Below are positions 28,508 to 37,610 of a DNA stretch of 64,000 bases, in pieces. Position 1 is the stretch's first letter. Each line of letters begins with the position of its first letter. Under the pieces are notes generated by a model. It ran no database searches. It was not told where the DNA came from and was given only the letters and a program-made list of their open reading frames with translations. The stretch comes from Tumebacillus avium (GTDB taxonomy: Bacteria > Bacillota > Bacilli > Tumebacillales > Tumebacillaceae): NCBI RefSeq assembly GCF_002162355.1, contig NZ_CP021434.1:3464001-3528000 (forward strand), written 5' to 3'. Made by a program: the position numbers and the translations under genes.

Positions 28508-28510
28508 GCT

Positions 28511-29137
28511 ATGATGGAGGATATCCGAAATCTCGGAGAAATCCAACTAAGCTGCCTGCGCGAAGTGGGGAACATCGGAGCCGGACATGCGGCGACCGCG
28601 TTGTCCAAGCTGCTGCATTCCGACATTCAAATGAACGTGCCCCGCGTCTCGGTCGTTGGCTTTGACGAGATTGCAGACGTCGTGGGCGGCGCCGAACAGT
28701 TGGTGATCGGGATTTTCCTGCGCATCGAGGGCGAACTGCCGGGCAGCATTTTTTTCCTGCTGCATCAGGAGAGCGCCAAGCGTCTGGTCTCCGGTCTGGT
28801 CGGCGAATACGGCTCAGGCGAGCAGGATGTTTTTTCCGAGATGGAGATCTCCGCACTCCAGGAGATCGGGAATATCTTGGCAGGCTCCTACCTCTCTTCG
28901 CTGGCCGATTTTACGAAAAAAGACACGTCGCCGACTCCGCCTGCGCTGGCTGTCGATATGGCGGGCGCGATTTTGAGCATCGGCATGATTCAATTGGGAC
29001 AGGTGTCCGACTACGCTTTGGTGGTCGACACGGAGTTTCGCCAAGGGGAGTTGGAAATTCATGGTCACTTCTTCCTGCTCCCTGACCCCGGTTCTGTCAA
29101 TTTATTGTTCCAGTCTTTAGGGGTGGAGAGCGCATGA
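28511..29137 (+). CDS. cheC: CheY-P phosphatase CheC
   Basis: Chemotaxis phosphatase that also binds CheD. 208 residues. Two phosphatase half-sites with E-x-x-N are visible: LREVGNIGAGHAATALSKLL near residue 15 and LQEIGNILAGSYLSSLADF near residue 115. Start ATG 28511 lies about 10 bases behind TTGGAG within the end of cheW; ATG 28514 is also possible. The stop overlaps cheD as ATGA. Confidence 0.95.
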   Translation: MMEDIRNLGEIQLSCLREVGNIGAGHAATALSKLLHSDIQMNVPRVSVVGFDEIADVVGGAEQLVIGIFLRIEGELPGSIFFLLHQESAKRLVSGLVGEYGSGEQDVFSEMEISALQEIGNILAGSYLSSLADFTKKDTSPTPPALAVDMAGAILSIGMIQLGQVSDYALVVDTEFRQGELEIHGHFFLLPDPGSVNLLFQSLGVESA

Positions 29138-29613
29138 ATGTGATCAGAGTGGGAATGGCCGACCTCGGCACCGCAACATCTCCTGACTCGCTGCGCACCA
29201 CCGGGCTCGGGTCGTGCGTAGGCATCGCTTTGTTCGACCCGCAGGCCAAGGTGGCCGGGCTCGCCCACATCATGCTCCCTGCTGCGGCGAACGCGGACGA
29301 AAAAAACCGGGCTAAGTATGCCAATACGGCAGTTCCGATGCTGATCCAGCTGATGGAGCAGCAAGGCGCCAACAAAAAACGGATGATCGCCAAACTGGCC
29401 GGCGGCGCACAGATGTTTACGTTTGCCGGACAAAGCGACCTGATGCGAATCGGGCCGCGCAACGTGGAAGCGGTCAAACAGGCGCTGACAGCGTTTACCA
29501 TTCCGGTCACAGCGGAAGACACCGGCGGCAACTGCGGCCGTACGATCGAGCTGAGCGGCGCGGATGGAGCGTTAGTGATTCGAACAGCAAAGCAAGGAGT
29601 TACGACGATCTGA
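29134..29613 (+). CDS. cheD: Chemoreceptor glutamine deamidase CheD
   Basis: Deamidates receptor glutamines and, in complex with CheC, takes part in adaptation. 159 residues. The catalytic Cys28 (TTGLGSCVGIALFDP) and His45 (VAGLAHIMLP) are present, as in the family. Start overlaps cheC, and the last base of the stop is the first base of the next start. Confidence 0.96.
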   Translation: MNVIRVGMADLGTATSPDSLRTTGLGSCVGIALFDPQAKVAGLAHIMLPAAANADEKNRAKYANTAVPMLIQLMEQQGANKKRMIAKLAGGAQMFTFAGQSDLMRIGPRNVEAVKQALTAFTIPVTAEDTGGNCGRTIELSGADGALVIRTAKQGVTTI

Positions 29614-30011
29614 TGAAGCAAAAACAAAGCAGACTTGGGCTGCAAGTTGGTCTTGGCGTGTTTGGATTCTTTCTGGCGATGGGTTTGTCGCTGGCCGCCG
29701 GAAACACGATGCTTACCAGTCTGACCCGCGGGGCCGTCGGGTTGCTTGGTCTGTTTGTTTTCGGCTACGTTTTGAAATTGATCCTGCGCATCTTTGTTGG
29801 GGACCCGCAAGGCGAAGAGGTGCGCGGTCAACATATCGATCTGTTGCTTCCCGAACAGCTGCCGGTAAGCACGCCGGAAGGGAAATCGCGCCAGGGTGAG
29901 CCGGAGCATGATTTCGTCCCGCTGCATCAGGCGCTGACCCAAGAGCCGCTCTCCGATGACGAGGCTCGCAAGATGGCAGAAGCATTGCGGCATCTCAAAG
30001 ATACGGACTGA
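29613..30011 (+). CDS. Small membrane protein between cheD and sigD, unknown function
   Basis: 132 residues. Two hydrophobic segments near residues 8-30 (GLQVGLGVFGFFLAMGLSLAAG) are separated by a short loop from about 40-63 (GAVGLLGLFVFGYVLKLILRIFV), predicting a helical hairpin, then a soluble, charged C-terminal tail ending ARKMAEALRHLKD. I do not recognise the family. The ATG shares a base with the cheD stop and sigD follows 15 bases later, so it is co-expressed with chemotaxis genes. B. subtilis has no gene at this place. A membrane role in motor or receptor array function is only a guess. Confidence 0.75.
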   Translation: MKQKQSRLGLQVGLGVFGFFLAMGLSLAAGNTMLTSLTRGAVGLLGLFVFGYVLKLILRIFVGDPQGEEVRGQHIDLLLPEQLPVSTPEGKSRQGEPEHDFVPLHQALTQEPLSDDEARKMAEALRHLKDTD

Positions 30012-30026
30012 TAGGTGGTGGTGGAG

Positions 30027-30815
30027 ATGAAGCAACTGCAGCATTTGGAGCAGACAGACCTTTTATGGACACGTTGGCAGCAAGATCATGACAAACAGGC
30101 GCGCGATGCTCTCGTTGTCGCTCATCTTCCACTGGTGCAAAAAGTCGTCTACAAGATGTCGAGCACATGGAATGCTGCCGTCAACTTTGACGATCTGATC
30201 AGCATGGGCACGCTTGGGCTGATCGAGGCGATCGAGCGTTTCGACCCGCTCCGGGGCTATGAGTTTGTCACGTTTGCCACGTGGCGGATTCGCGGGGCGG
30301 TGCTCGACGGGCTGCGCAGCCAGGACTGGGTGCCGCGCTCCTTGCGCACGAAGGCGAAAGAGATCGAGGCGGCCTACGCGGGACTGGAGCATGAACTGCT
30401 CCGCTCCGCTGAAGACGAGGAGATCGCCGCGCGTCTGAACATGCCGATCGCGGAATTTCGGCAGACATTATATGAATTGTCCGTTTCGCCGCTGGTGTCC
30501 TTGGACGGAATTCTGAAAAAGGATGACACGGACAGCACCGTGACAGTAGCTGATACGATCATCGATCCGAATGCTCCCCAGCCTGAGTCATCTATGGAAC
30601 GGTCGATGGTGCAAGACGTGTTGACGAAGGTTCTGACGAGACTCCCGGAAAAAGAACGTCTTGTTGTGACGCTGCATTACTATGAGGAATTTTCGTTTAA
30701 AGACATCGCGGAGATTTTGGAGCTGTCCGGCTCCCGGGTTTCCCAACTGCATACCAAGGCGATCTATCGGCTTCGAGGAGCCTTGAGCCGTCTGAAGCAA
30801 GAGTTGAGAGGCTAA
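30027..30815 (+). CDS. sigD: Flagellar RNA polymerase sigma factor SigD (FliA)
   Basis: Sigma-28 that transcribes late flagellar, chemoreceptor and autolysin genes. 262 residues from ATG 30027; upstream in-frame GTGs at 30015 and 30018 overlap the GGTGGTGG ribosome site. Region 2 reads FDDLISMGTLGLIEAIERFDP with FVTFATWRIRGAVLDGLR; region 3 VPRSLRTKAKEIEAAYAGLE; region 4 LPEKERLVVTLHYYEEFSFK and ILELSGSRVSQLHTKAI. Its place near the operon end ties SigD dose to complete transcription of the long operon, as known in B. subtilis. Confidence 0.97.
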   Translation: MKQLQHLEQTDLLWTRWQQDHDKQARDALVVAHLPLVQKVVYKMSSTWNAAVNFDDLISMGTLGLIEAIERFDPLRGYEFVTFATWRIRGAVLDGLRSQDWVPRSLRTKAKEIEAAYAGLEHELLRSAEDEEIAARLNMPIAEFRQTLYELSVSPLVSLDGILKKDDTDSTVTVADTIIDPNAPQPESSMERSMVQDVLTKVLTRLPEKERLVVTLHYYEEFSFKDIAEILELSGSRVSQLHTKAIYRLRGALSRLKQELRG

Positions 30816-30842
30816 GGGGTTTTGACAGTGGGGGGGAATAGC

Positions 30843-32273
30843 ATGGAGCACAAACAAGACGAGAATGTCTTTTGGCTCAAGAACTGTAAAGTCACCGTCG
30901 AAGGCGGCTTGACAGCATACATGACGTTGAGCGAGACATTACTTCAAGAACAGAATTTCCCGCAATTGACCTATAACGGCTTGGTGGAATATTTGCGTCA
31001 TAACGGCGTCACGTTTGGCATCGACATGGTATCCTGCCAGCAGATCTGCATGAATCCGCGCGGCTACATCGGCTTTAAGCAGAAAGTTGCAACCGGCAAA
31101 GCGCCGATCAACGGCGACAATGCGGTGATCGACATTCTGCTCGAAGACACCCAGCACGTTCCGCGCGAACTGGAAGACGGACGCGTCGACTTCTTTGATC
31201 TGGGCGTGGTGCGCACCGTGCACAAAGGGCAAATCCTGGCGAAAAAGAAAACGCCGACAGAAGGCGTGCAGGGCGTTGGGGTAAACGGAGCTCCGATCAT
31301 GGCGAAACCGGGTCGGGATTATCGGCTTCCACAAGGGAAAAATACGGTGATCAGCGAAGACGGGCTCATGCTGCTCGCGGACAGAGACGGTCATGTCTCC
31401 TACACGCCGCGCGATGTGAAAATCCATGTCTTCGATGTATTTGAAGTAAACAGCGATATCGACTTCTCGGTCGGCAATATCGATTTTCTCGGCAATGTCC
31501 GCATTCGCGGCAATGTGCTGCCAGGCTTTCGCATCGTGGCGGCCGGCGACATCGAAATCGCCGGCAATGTGGAGAACGCAGTCCTCGAAGCGGGCGGTGA
31601 CATCATCATTCGCGGCGGTGTCCAGGCGCGCGGCAAAGGCCTGATTAAGGCGGGCGGGACCGTTCGGGCGCGCTTTATGCAAGGGGCGGTTGTCGAATCG
31701 GGCGTTGATGTGATCGTGCGCGATTCGATCATGCACTGCAACATCTCCGCCGGGCGCAACATCATGATGGAAGCGCAAAAGGCGGTGATCGTCGGCGGCT
31801 TGGTACGCGCCGGGGAAGAGGTGCGCACGCGTACGCTCGGCTCTCCGATGGCAACTCCGACCGAGGTGGAAGTTGGCGTCCATCCGCATCTGCGGAATGA
31901 AATGCAGGAGTTGCATCAGAAGATGAAAGACCTGCAGCAGAACATGGACAAGACGAAAAAAGCGCTGGCGTTGCTCGACAACATGGCAGGCATCGGCAAT
32001 CAGCTCCCGCCTGACAAAGCGGCGCTGCGCCAGAACCTGACCGCCACCTACCAGCATTACATGAGCGAGGAAGAGGAACTGATGTTTCGCCGCTCGGAGA
32101 TCGAAGCGATTTTGCTCGATACCAGACGGGCAAAAGTATATTGTCTGGATATCCTGTACGGCGGTGTGAAACTCACGCTGGGTCAGCAGGTCGCGTATTT
32201 GCGTGACACGCGCACCGGCCCTGTCGTCTACGGGATTGCGGATGGAGAATTGACAACGAGCGTCGTCTACTAG
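30843..32273 (+). CDS. FapA-like polymerising protein (DUF342)
   Basis: 476 residues from ATG 30843 behind GGGGGGA. The central part (about 190-340) is a right-handed beta-helix with repeated short strands, visible as FLGNVRIRGNVLPGFRIVAA, GDIEIAGNVENAVLEAGGD and VIVRDSIMHCNISAGRNI. An N-terminal domain precedes it and a coiled coil (about 345-430, MQELHQKMKDLQQNMDKTKK) follows. This is the DUF342/FapA architecture. B. subtilis YlxA-type relatives are not in the fla/che operon; in other Firmicutes DUF342 genes often lie next to sigD. Members of this fold polymerise on membranes (bactofilin-like), but a role in motility is unproven. Confidence 0.85.
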   Translation: MEHKQDENVFWLKNCKVTVEGGLTAYMTLSETLLQEQNFPQLTYNGLVEYLRHNGVTFGIDMVSCQQICMNPRGYIGFKQKVATGKAPINGDNAVIDILLEDTQHVPRELEDGRVDFFDLGVVRTVHKGQILAKKKTPTEGVQGVGVNGAPIMAKPGRDYRLPQGKNTVISEDGLMLLADRDGHVSYTPRDVKIHVFDVFEVNSDIDFSVGNIDFLGNVRIRGNVLPGFRIVAAGDIEIAGNVENAVLEAGGDIIIRGGVQARGKGLIKAGGTVRARFMQGAVVESGVDVIVRDSIMHCNISAGRNIMMEAQKAVIVGGLVRAGEEVRTRTLGSPMATPTEVEVGVHPHLRNEMQELHQKMKDLQQNMDKTKKALALLDNMAGIGNQLPPDKAALRQNLTATYQHYMSEEEELMFRRSEIEAILLDTRRAKVYCLDILYGGVKLTLGQQVAYLRDTRTGPVVYGIADGELTTSVVY

Positions 32274-32290
32274 TCGGGAGGTGCGGTCTG

Positions 32291-32602
32291 ATGTCACTCA
32301 AAGCGGTGGAATTGCAAGTTGCGGTGCCAAGAACGGTTGAACACAGCAGACAGATGCAAAACCAGCAGCACCAGACCATCCTGGCCAACGCGATGCATGC
32401 GGAAGCCTTGACGGGACAGTCGGTGGAGCGAGATCAGACGGTTACCCGATCCGATGAAAACGCGCGCGCAGAACTCCGCGACAAGCGGGAGGGCAGCGAA
32501 CGGCAGGAGAGCGGACAGGACCGGTCTCAAGACGGCAGGCAGCAAGACGAGGCGGCTGCTCCTCATCCCTATAAAGGACACCGCTTGGACATCAAGATGT
32601 AA
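32291..32602 (+). CDS. Small charged protein after FapA gene, unknown function
   Basis: 103 residues, ATG 32291 behind GGGAGGTGCGG. The N-terminal third is ordered-looking (LKAVELQVAVPRTVEHSRQM); the remainder is Gln/Glu/Arg/Asp-rich and likely disordered, ending with KGHRLDIKM. No membrane segment. I recall similar small proteins with a VELQ-x-A-x-PRT start next to flagellar DUF342 genes in Firmicutes, but no function. Lies 17 bases after the FapA-like gene and 19 bases before the SwrB-like gene. Confidence 0.7.
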   Translation: MSLKAVELQVAVPRTVEHSRQMQNQQHQTILANAMHAEALTGQSVERDQTVTRSDENARAELRDKREGSERQESGQDRSQDGRQQDEAAAPHPYKGHRLDIKM

Positions 32603-32621
32603 GAGAGCGGGGACAGCACTG

Positions 32622-33200
32622 ATGGTGAATCAACTCTATCTCTACGTAGCACTGATCGGACTCGCGCTCGTCCTGTACGCGCTCACCCGCACGAAAGGGA
32701 CAGCCAAAGCCCCGGTACCGGAGCGCTCAGTACCGGCTGCGGCGCCGGCAGTCGATCAGGAGCTCAAAGATCTGCTCGATAATTTCATGAATGAGCTGGA
32801 GCGGGACAACGTCAAACTGATCGACGGCTTTACGAAGCTCCAGATTGAGCACAAAGAACAGATCGCAAGTCAAAACAAGATCATCCGCACCCTGGAAAAG
32901 CGCATCGTCGAACTCGAAGCCAAGCTGGCCGACGCTCCGGAACTGGTCCTTCCGCAGGTGGTAGAAACGCCTGTGGCAGCAGAAGCGGCAGTCGAAGCCA
33001 AATCGGAACCGGCGGTGGCGGCGCAAGAAGCGGTGCTGGAAGAGCCCGCGAAGCCGGCTTTTGTGATGCACGAAAAATATGCGCAGGTGCTCACATTATC
33101 GCGCCAGGGATACTCTCCCGAACAGATCGCCCGTGAGACGAGCATCGGCGTTGGCGAGATCCTGCTTGTCATTGGTCTGGCCAAGCGAGGTGAAGCCTGA
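32622..33200 (+). CDS. swrB: SwrB-like membrane coiled-coil protein (DUF6115 type)
   Basis: 192 residues from ATG 32622. N-terminal transmembrane helix (residues 3-22, LYLYVALIGLALVLYALTR), a coiled coil about 45-108, an Ala/Glu/Val linker, and a C-terminal helix-turn-helix-like end (YAQVLTLSRQGYSPEQIARE then TSIGVGEILLVIGLAKRGEA). This layout, and position between sigD and rpsB, fit SwrB (YlxL) of B. subtilis, which promotes basal-body completion and SigD activation. Primary sequence identity is expected to be low, so the symbol is tentative. Confidence 0.6.
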   Translation: MVNQLYLYVALIGLALVLYALTRTKGTAKAPVPERSVPAAAPAVDQELKDLLDNFMNELERDNVKLIDGFTKLQIEHKEQIASQNKIIRTLEKRIVELEAKLADAPELVLPQVVETPVAAEAAVEAKSEPAVAAQEAVLEEPAKPAFVMHEKYAQVLTLSRQGYSPEQIARETSIGVGEILLVIGLAKRGEA

Positions 33201-33685
33201 TGGAACGCAGACTCTTTTTCCTCGGGCTTGGGACGGGGCTGATCGCGGCTACGCTGGTGATTGGCGCAGGCAGTTCCCTCGTAAAGGATTCGTCCGACGC
33301 TGAGCCCAAACAGGCCGCCCCGACTGAGCAGGCAACCGAAGTCGATTGGCAGCAGGCGGCCAAGCAGGCCGGGATGGTCGTTTTGAAGAAGGACGACTAC
33401 CAGCAGCAACTGACCAAGGCGCAAGCGGACGGAGCCAAGCAAAAGGAAGCTGAGCTGAAGAAAAACACCGCGAGCAGCGGTGTATTTGTCTACATTCAGC
33501 CCGGCATGGGCACGACCGATGTGGCGATCCTGCTGCAGGCGGCAGGCGTGCTTCAGGACGGTAATCGGCTGATCGCGCTACGCGAAGACTGGCCGAATCC
33601 AATTCGCGCGGGCACGTATGAGCTGAAGAAGAATTCCGACCCGCAGGAAGTGTTACAAACCATCGCGACACCGCCTTCCGAATAG
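33200..33685 (+). CDS. Membrane-anchored protein with MltG-type LysM-like module
   Basis: 161 residues. A single N-terminal membrane anchor (about 5-25, LFFLGLGTGLIAATLVIGAG), a charged spacer, and a C-terminal domain with VFVYIQPGMGTTDVAILLQAA then NPIRAGTYELKKNSDPQEVL. This resembles the LysM-like segment that precedes the catalytic domain of the endolytic transglycosylase MltG/YceG, but the catalytic domain is missing. It could bind peptidoglycan strands near the flagellum. The ATG shares a base with the SwrB-like stop. Last gene before the operon terminator. Confidence 0.6.
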   Translation: MERRLFFLGLGTGLIAATLVIGAGSSLVKDSSDAEPKQAAPTEQATEVDWQQAAKQAGMVVLKKDDYQQQLTKAQADGAKQKEAELKKNTASSGVFVYIQPGMGTTDVAILLQAAGVLQDGNRLIALREDWPNPIRAGTYELKKNSDPQEVLQTIATPPSE

Positions 33686-33705
33686 GCGGATTTTGCCGTT
33701 TCAGG

Positions 33706-33746
33706 AACAACCGGGCATGAAACACCAGGCCTGGTTGTTTTTTTCT
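33706..33746 (+). terminator. Terminator of the fla/che operon
   Basis: An 11-pair stem (33706-33716 with 33729-33739, one G-U) with a 12-base loop leads into a seven-T run. It closes the 30 kb motility operon and insulates rpsB. Confidence 0.85.
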
Positions 33747-33755
33747 TGGCAGGTC

Positions 33756-33784
33756 TTGCACAAGCTTGTCCCGTGTGCTATAGT
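33756..33784 (+). promoter_or_regulatory. SigA promoter of rpsB
   Basis: TTGCAC (33756-33761), 17-base spacer, TATAGT (33779-33784). Near-consensus housekeeping promoter directly after the flagellar terminator and about 120 bases before rpsB. Confidence 0.85.
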
Positions 33785-33791
33785 AATCAAC

Positions 33792-33859
33792 GGTGTGAAA
33801 ACACAACACACGCCTGCCTGACTGTTTCGAAGGTGCTGGCCCTCGGGGCGAGTGTCGAA
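33792..33859 (+). promoter_or_regulatory. Structured 5' leader of rpsB, possible autoregulatory RNA
   Basis: Two hairpins can be drawn in the leader. The first pairs GGTGTG (33792) with CACAC(G)CC (33807-33814). The second pairs TTCGA (33826-33830) with TCGAA (33855-33859) around an asymmetric internal loop and an inner GCCC/GGGC stem with a TCG loop (33839-33849). The shape fits a ribosomal-protein leader bound by S2, but this is an inference from hand folding. Confidence 0.35.
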
Positions 33860-33911
33860 GCGGATTGACGGCGGCGGAGGAAAAAACCATTTTGAGAGGA
33901 GGCTGACGATC

Positions 33912-34613
33912 ATGGCGATCATCAGCATGAAACAACTGCTTGAGGCAGGTGTACACTTCGGGCATCAGACCCGTCGTTGGAACCCGAAAATGTCTCGCTA
34001 CATCTTCACCGAACGTAACGGTATTTACATCATCGACCTTCAAAAGACTGTTAAGAAGGTAGAGGAAGCGTACAACTTTGTTCGCGACCTGTCCGCTGAA
34101 GGCAAAGACCTTCTGTTTGTCGGCACCAAGAAGCAAGCTCAAGATTCCGTTAAGGAAGAAGCAGAGCGCGCTGGCCAGTACTTCGTTAACCAACGTTGGT
34201 TGGGCGGCACTCTGACCAACTTCTCCACCATTCAAAAGCGTATCAACCGTCTGAAGAAGCTCGAAACCATGGAGCAAGACGGCACTTTTGAAGTCCTTCC
34301 GAAGAAAGAAGTTATCATCCTGAAGAAGGAAATGGAACGTCTCGAGAAGTTCTTGGGCGGTATCAAGGACATGAGAGGTATCCCGGGCGCACTGTTCATC
34401 ATCGACCCGCGCAAAGAGCGCATCGCGGTTGCTGAAGCACGCAAACTGGGTATCCCGATCGTTGCAATCGTTGACACCAACTGCGATCCGGACGAGATCG
34501 ACTACGTAATTCCGGGCAACGACGATGCAATCCGCGCGGTGAAACTGCTCACCGGTAAGATTGCTGACGCGATCCTGGAAGGTCGTCAAGGCGAAGATAA
34601 CACAAACGAGTAG
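33912..34613 (+). CDS. rpsB: 30S ribosomal protein S2
   Basis: Small-subunit protein S2, 233 residues from ATG 33912 (GAGAGGAGG site). Begins [20 protein letters not shown] with [20 protein letters not shown], the universal S2 start; ends with [13 protein letters not shown]. An in-frame extension upstream falls in the leader. Codon use is more biased toward ribosomal-type codons than in the flagellar genes. Confidence 0.98.
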   Translation: MAIISMKQLLEAGVHFGHQTRRWNPKMSRYIFTERNGIYIIDLQKTVKKVEEAYNFVRDLSAEGKDLLFVGTKKQAQDSVKEEAERAGQYFVNQRWLGGTLTNFSTIQKRINRLKKLETMEQDGTFEVLPKKEVIILKKEMERLEKFLGGIKDMRGIPGALFIIDPRKERIAVAEARKLGIPIVAIVDTNCDPDEIDYVIPGNDDAIRAVKLLTGKIADAILEGRQGEDNTNE

Positions 34614-34621
34614 TATTCGAG

Positions 34622-34662
34622 AGGGTGGCTTTAGGGTGTAAAGCCCTAACCACCCTTTTTCC
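34622..34662 (+). terminator. Terminator/attenuator between rpsB and tsf
   Basis: Two stacked stems, GGGTGG/CCACCC and TTAGGG/CCCTAA with a CT bulge and seven-base loop, followed by a T run. Partial read-through into tsf is probable because no clear promoter was seen before tsf. Confidence 0.8.
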
Positions 34663-34725
34663 CTACTCGATCAGGGTAACCACTCTCTAATAATGGGTAA
34701 GATACAACCAAGGAGGGAAATGACA

Positions 34726-35376
34726 ATGACCATTTCTGCTGGACTTGTTAAAGAACTGCGTGAGAAAACCGGCGCAGGCATGATGGACTGCAAAAGAGCT
34801 CTTGTTGAAACCGACGGTGACATGGAAAAAGCGATCGACTTCCTGCGTGAAAAAGGCCTCGCAGCTGCTGCGAAGAAATCCGGCCGTATCGCTGCTGAAG
34901 GTCTTGTAGAATCCTACATCCACGCTGGCGGCAAAATTGGCGTTCTGCTCGAAATCAACTGCGAAACTGACTTCGTAGCTAAGAACGATGACTTCAGAGG
35001 CTTTGTTCGTGACATCGCAATGCACATCGCAGCGGCGAAACCTACATACCTGACCCGCGAAGAAGTTCCGCAAGATGTAATCGAACACGAAAAAGAAATC
35101 CTGCGCGCTCAAGCGCTTAACGAAGGCAAGCCGGAAAACATCGTCGACAAGATGGTAGAAGGCCGCGTTCAAAAGTACTACAAAGAAAACTGCCTGCTCG
35201 AGCAAGGGTTTGTTAAAGACCCGGACAAGTCGATCGAGACCATCGTAAAAGAAAAGATCTCGACGATCGGTGAAAACATCAACATCCGTCGCTTCGTTCG
35301 TTGGGAGATGGGTGAAGGCCTCGAGAAGAAAGTTGATAACTTCGTAGAAGAAGTTATGAACCAAGTTAAGAAGTAA
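34726..35376 (+). CDS. tsf: Elongation factor Ts
   Basis: Guanine nucleotide exchange factor for EF-Tu. 216 residues from ATG 34726, nine bases behind AGGAGG; ATG 34720 in frame is too close. Signature 1 [16 protein letters not shown] is clear and signature 2 is [17 protein letters not shown]. The short C-terminal form, typical of some Bacilli, ends [10 protein letters not shown]. subtilis EF-Ts is longer (about 293 residues), so the second core subdomain is reduced here. Confidence 0.97.
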   Translation: MTISAGLVKELREKTGAGMMDCKRALVETDGDMEKAIDFLREKGLAAAAKKSGRIAAEGLVESYIHAGGKIGVLLEINCETDFVAKNDDFRGFVRDIAMHIAAAKPTYLTREEVPQDVIEHEKEILRAQALNEGKPENIVDKMVEGRVQKYYKENCLLEQGFVKDPDKSIETIVKEKISTIGENINIRRFVRWEMGEGLEKKVDNFVEEVMNQVKK

Positions 35377-35400
35377 GCTTGCAACTTTAAGGTCACCGAT

Positions 35401-35428
35401 GGGAACACTTTCCGTGTTCCCTTTTTTT
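35401..35428 (+). terminator. Terminator after tsf
   Basis: Perfect 8-pair stem GGGAACAC/GTGTTCCC with a 5-base loop and seven Ts. Confidence 0.88.
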
Positions 35429-35482
35429 AAGCCAAGGCAGGAAATGGATAAATCACGTAGAAACTACTGTATTGGAGGATAG

Positions 35483-36205
<723 letters not shown>

Positions 36206-36212
36206 TCCACAA

Positions 36213-36770
36213 ATGGTCAACGAACTGATGAAGAACCTGAATGACCGTATGGAAAAAGGGATTGGCAACGTAAAGCGCGAGTTCGCAAGCGTTCGCGCAG
36301 GCCGCGCAACTCCGGCTTTGCTCGACCGCGTGCAAGTTGATTACTACGGCAGCGCAACTCCGATCAGCCAAGTGGCGAACGTTTCTGCTCCGGAACCGCG
36401 CATGCTGGTGATCCAGCCGTGGGACAAAGGTACGCTTGGCGACATCGAAAAGGCGATCATCAAGGCTGACCTCGGCCTGACGCCGACCAACGACGGTTCG
36501 GTCATCCGCATTTCGATCCCGCAGCTGACCGAACAGCGCCGCCAGGATCTGGCGAAGATGGTCAAGAAGATGGCGGAAGAAGGCCGTGTTGCGATCCGCA
36601 ACATTCGCCGCGACATCAACGACGACCTGAAGAAACTTGAGAAAAACGGCGAGATTTCCGAAGACGAAAGCCGTCGCACGCAAGAGAAAGTGCAAAAGGA
36701 AACCGACCGTTTCATCGGGGAAATTGACAAGCTGCTGGTGGCTAAAGAAGCAGAAATCATGGAAGTATAA
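36213..36770 (+). CDS. frr: Ribosome recycling factor
   Basis: Splits post-termination ribosomes together with EF-G. 185 residues from ATG 36213 (GAGGGGTGAT site). Family blocks [20 protein letters not shown] and [19 protein letters not shown]; the long alpha-helical hairpin ends [13 protein letters not shown]. Standard order tsf-pyrH-frr-uppS. Confidence 0.97.
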   Translation: MVNELMKNLNDRMEKGIGNVKREFASVRAGRATPALLDRVQVDYYGSATPISQVANVSAPEPRMLVIQPWDKGTLGDIEKAIIKADLGLTPTNDGSVIRISIPQLTEQRRQDLAKMVKKMAEEGRVAIRNIRRDINDDLKKLEKNGEISEDESRRTQEKVQKETDRFIGEIDKLLVAKEAEIMEV

Positions 36771-36777
36771 ACCGTCG

Positions 36778-36805
36778 CCCCCCTTGGCAAGAGGGGGGTA
36801 TTTTT
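36778..36805 (+). terminator. Possible terminator after frr
   Basis: Seven-pair stem (CCCCCCT with AGGGGGG) with a 7-base loop and TATTTTT tail. It overlaps the approach to uppS, so it may only partly terminate. Confidence 0.55.
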
Positions 36806-36824
36806 GACGTGGGGGACATCCTGT

Positions 36825-37598
36825 ATGTTACAACGACTCATTCGTTTTTTTCAAAAAGCATCGCAAGAACAGACAGATGAACATGGGATCGTTTTGGACA
36901 GCGTGCCAAACCACGTAGCCATCATTATGGACGGGAACGGACGCTGGGCCAGAAGACGCGGCCTGCCGCGCATCGCCGGCCATCGCGCCGGGATGCAGAC
37001 CGTTAAGGAGATCACCAGGGCTGCTGATGACATCGGCGTCAAGGTGCTGACGTTGTACGCGTTCTCCACGGAGAACTGGAAGCGCCCGACCGATGAAGTT
37101 GATTTTCTGATGCGGCTACCGGAAGAGTTTTTGCGGATGGAACTGGAAACGCTGATGAAGAGGAACTGCCGCATCCGCATCCTCGGCTATCCGGAAGGAT
37201 TGCCCGAGCATACGCGCCAAGTCGTGACGGACGCGGAGATCAAAACAAAAGACAACACCGGTCTTATTTTGAATATTGCTCTGAACTACGGAAGCCGCGC
37301 GGAGATGCTGCAAGCGGTCAAGCAGATCGCGCAAGACGTGGCCGACGGTGTCCTGCAAGTGGAGGACATCAATGAACAGTCGATGGACAACGCGCTGTTG
37401 ACTCGCGGGCTGCCCGACCCGGACCTGATGATTCGCACGTCCGGCGAAGTGCGCCTGTCCAACTTCCTGCTGTGGCAGGTTGCGTACACCGAACTTTGGT
37501 TTACCGATATGTTCTGGCCTGATTTCAAAAGGGAAGACTTCTTCCACGCCATTCGCGAGTTTCAAGGGCGGGGCCGGCGATTTGGCGGACTAAAATAG
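36825..37598 (+). CDS. uppS: Undecaprenyl diphosphate synthase (isoprenyl transferase)
   Basis: Cis-prenyltransferase that makes the C55 lipid carrier precursor for cell wall. 257 residues from ATG 36825. Catalytic Asp36 in IIMDGNGRWARRRGLPRIAG, then YAFSTENWKRP, and C-terminal DLMIRTSGEVRLSNFLLWQ with TELWFTDMFWPDF. Upstream alternative TTG at 36804 lies within the putative terminator tail. Confidence 0.96.
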   Translation: MLQRLIRFFQKASQEQTDEHGIVLDSVPNHVAIIMDGNGRWARRRGLPRIAGHRAGMQTVKEITRAADDIGVKVLTLYAFSTENWKRPTDEVDFLMRLPEEFLRMELETLMKRNCRIRILGYPEGLPEHTRQVVTDAEIKTKDNTGLILNIALNYGSRAEMLQAVKQIAQDVADGVLQVEDINEQSMDNALLTRGLPDPDLMIRTSGEVRLSNFLLWQVAYTELWFTDMFWPDFKREDFFHAIREFQGRGRRFGGLK

Positions 37599-37610
37599 GA
37601 GGGACGCACC

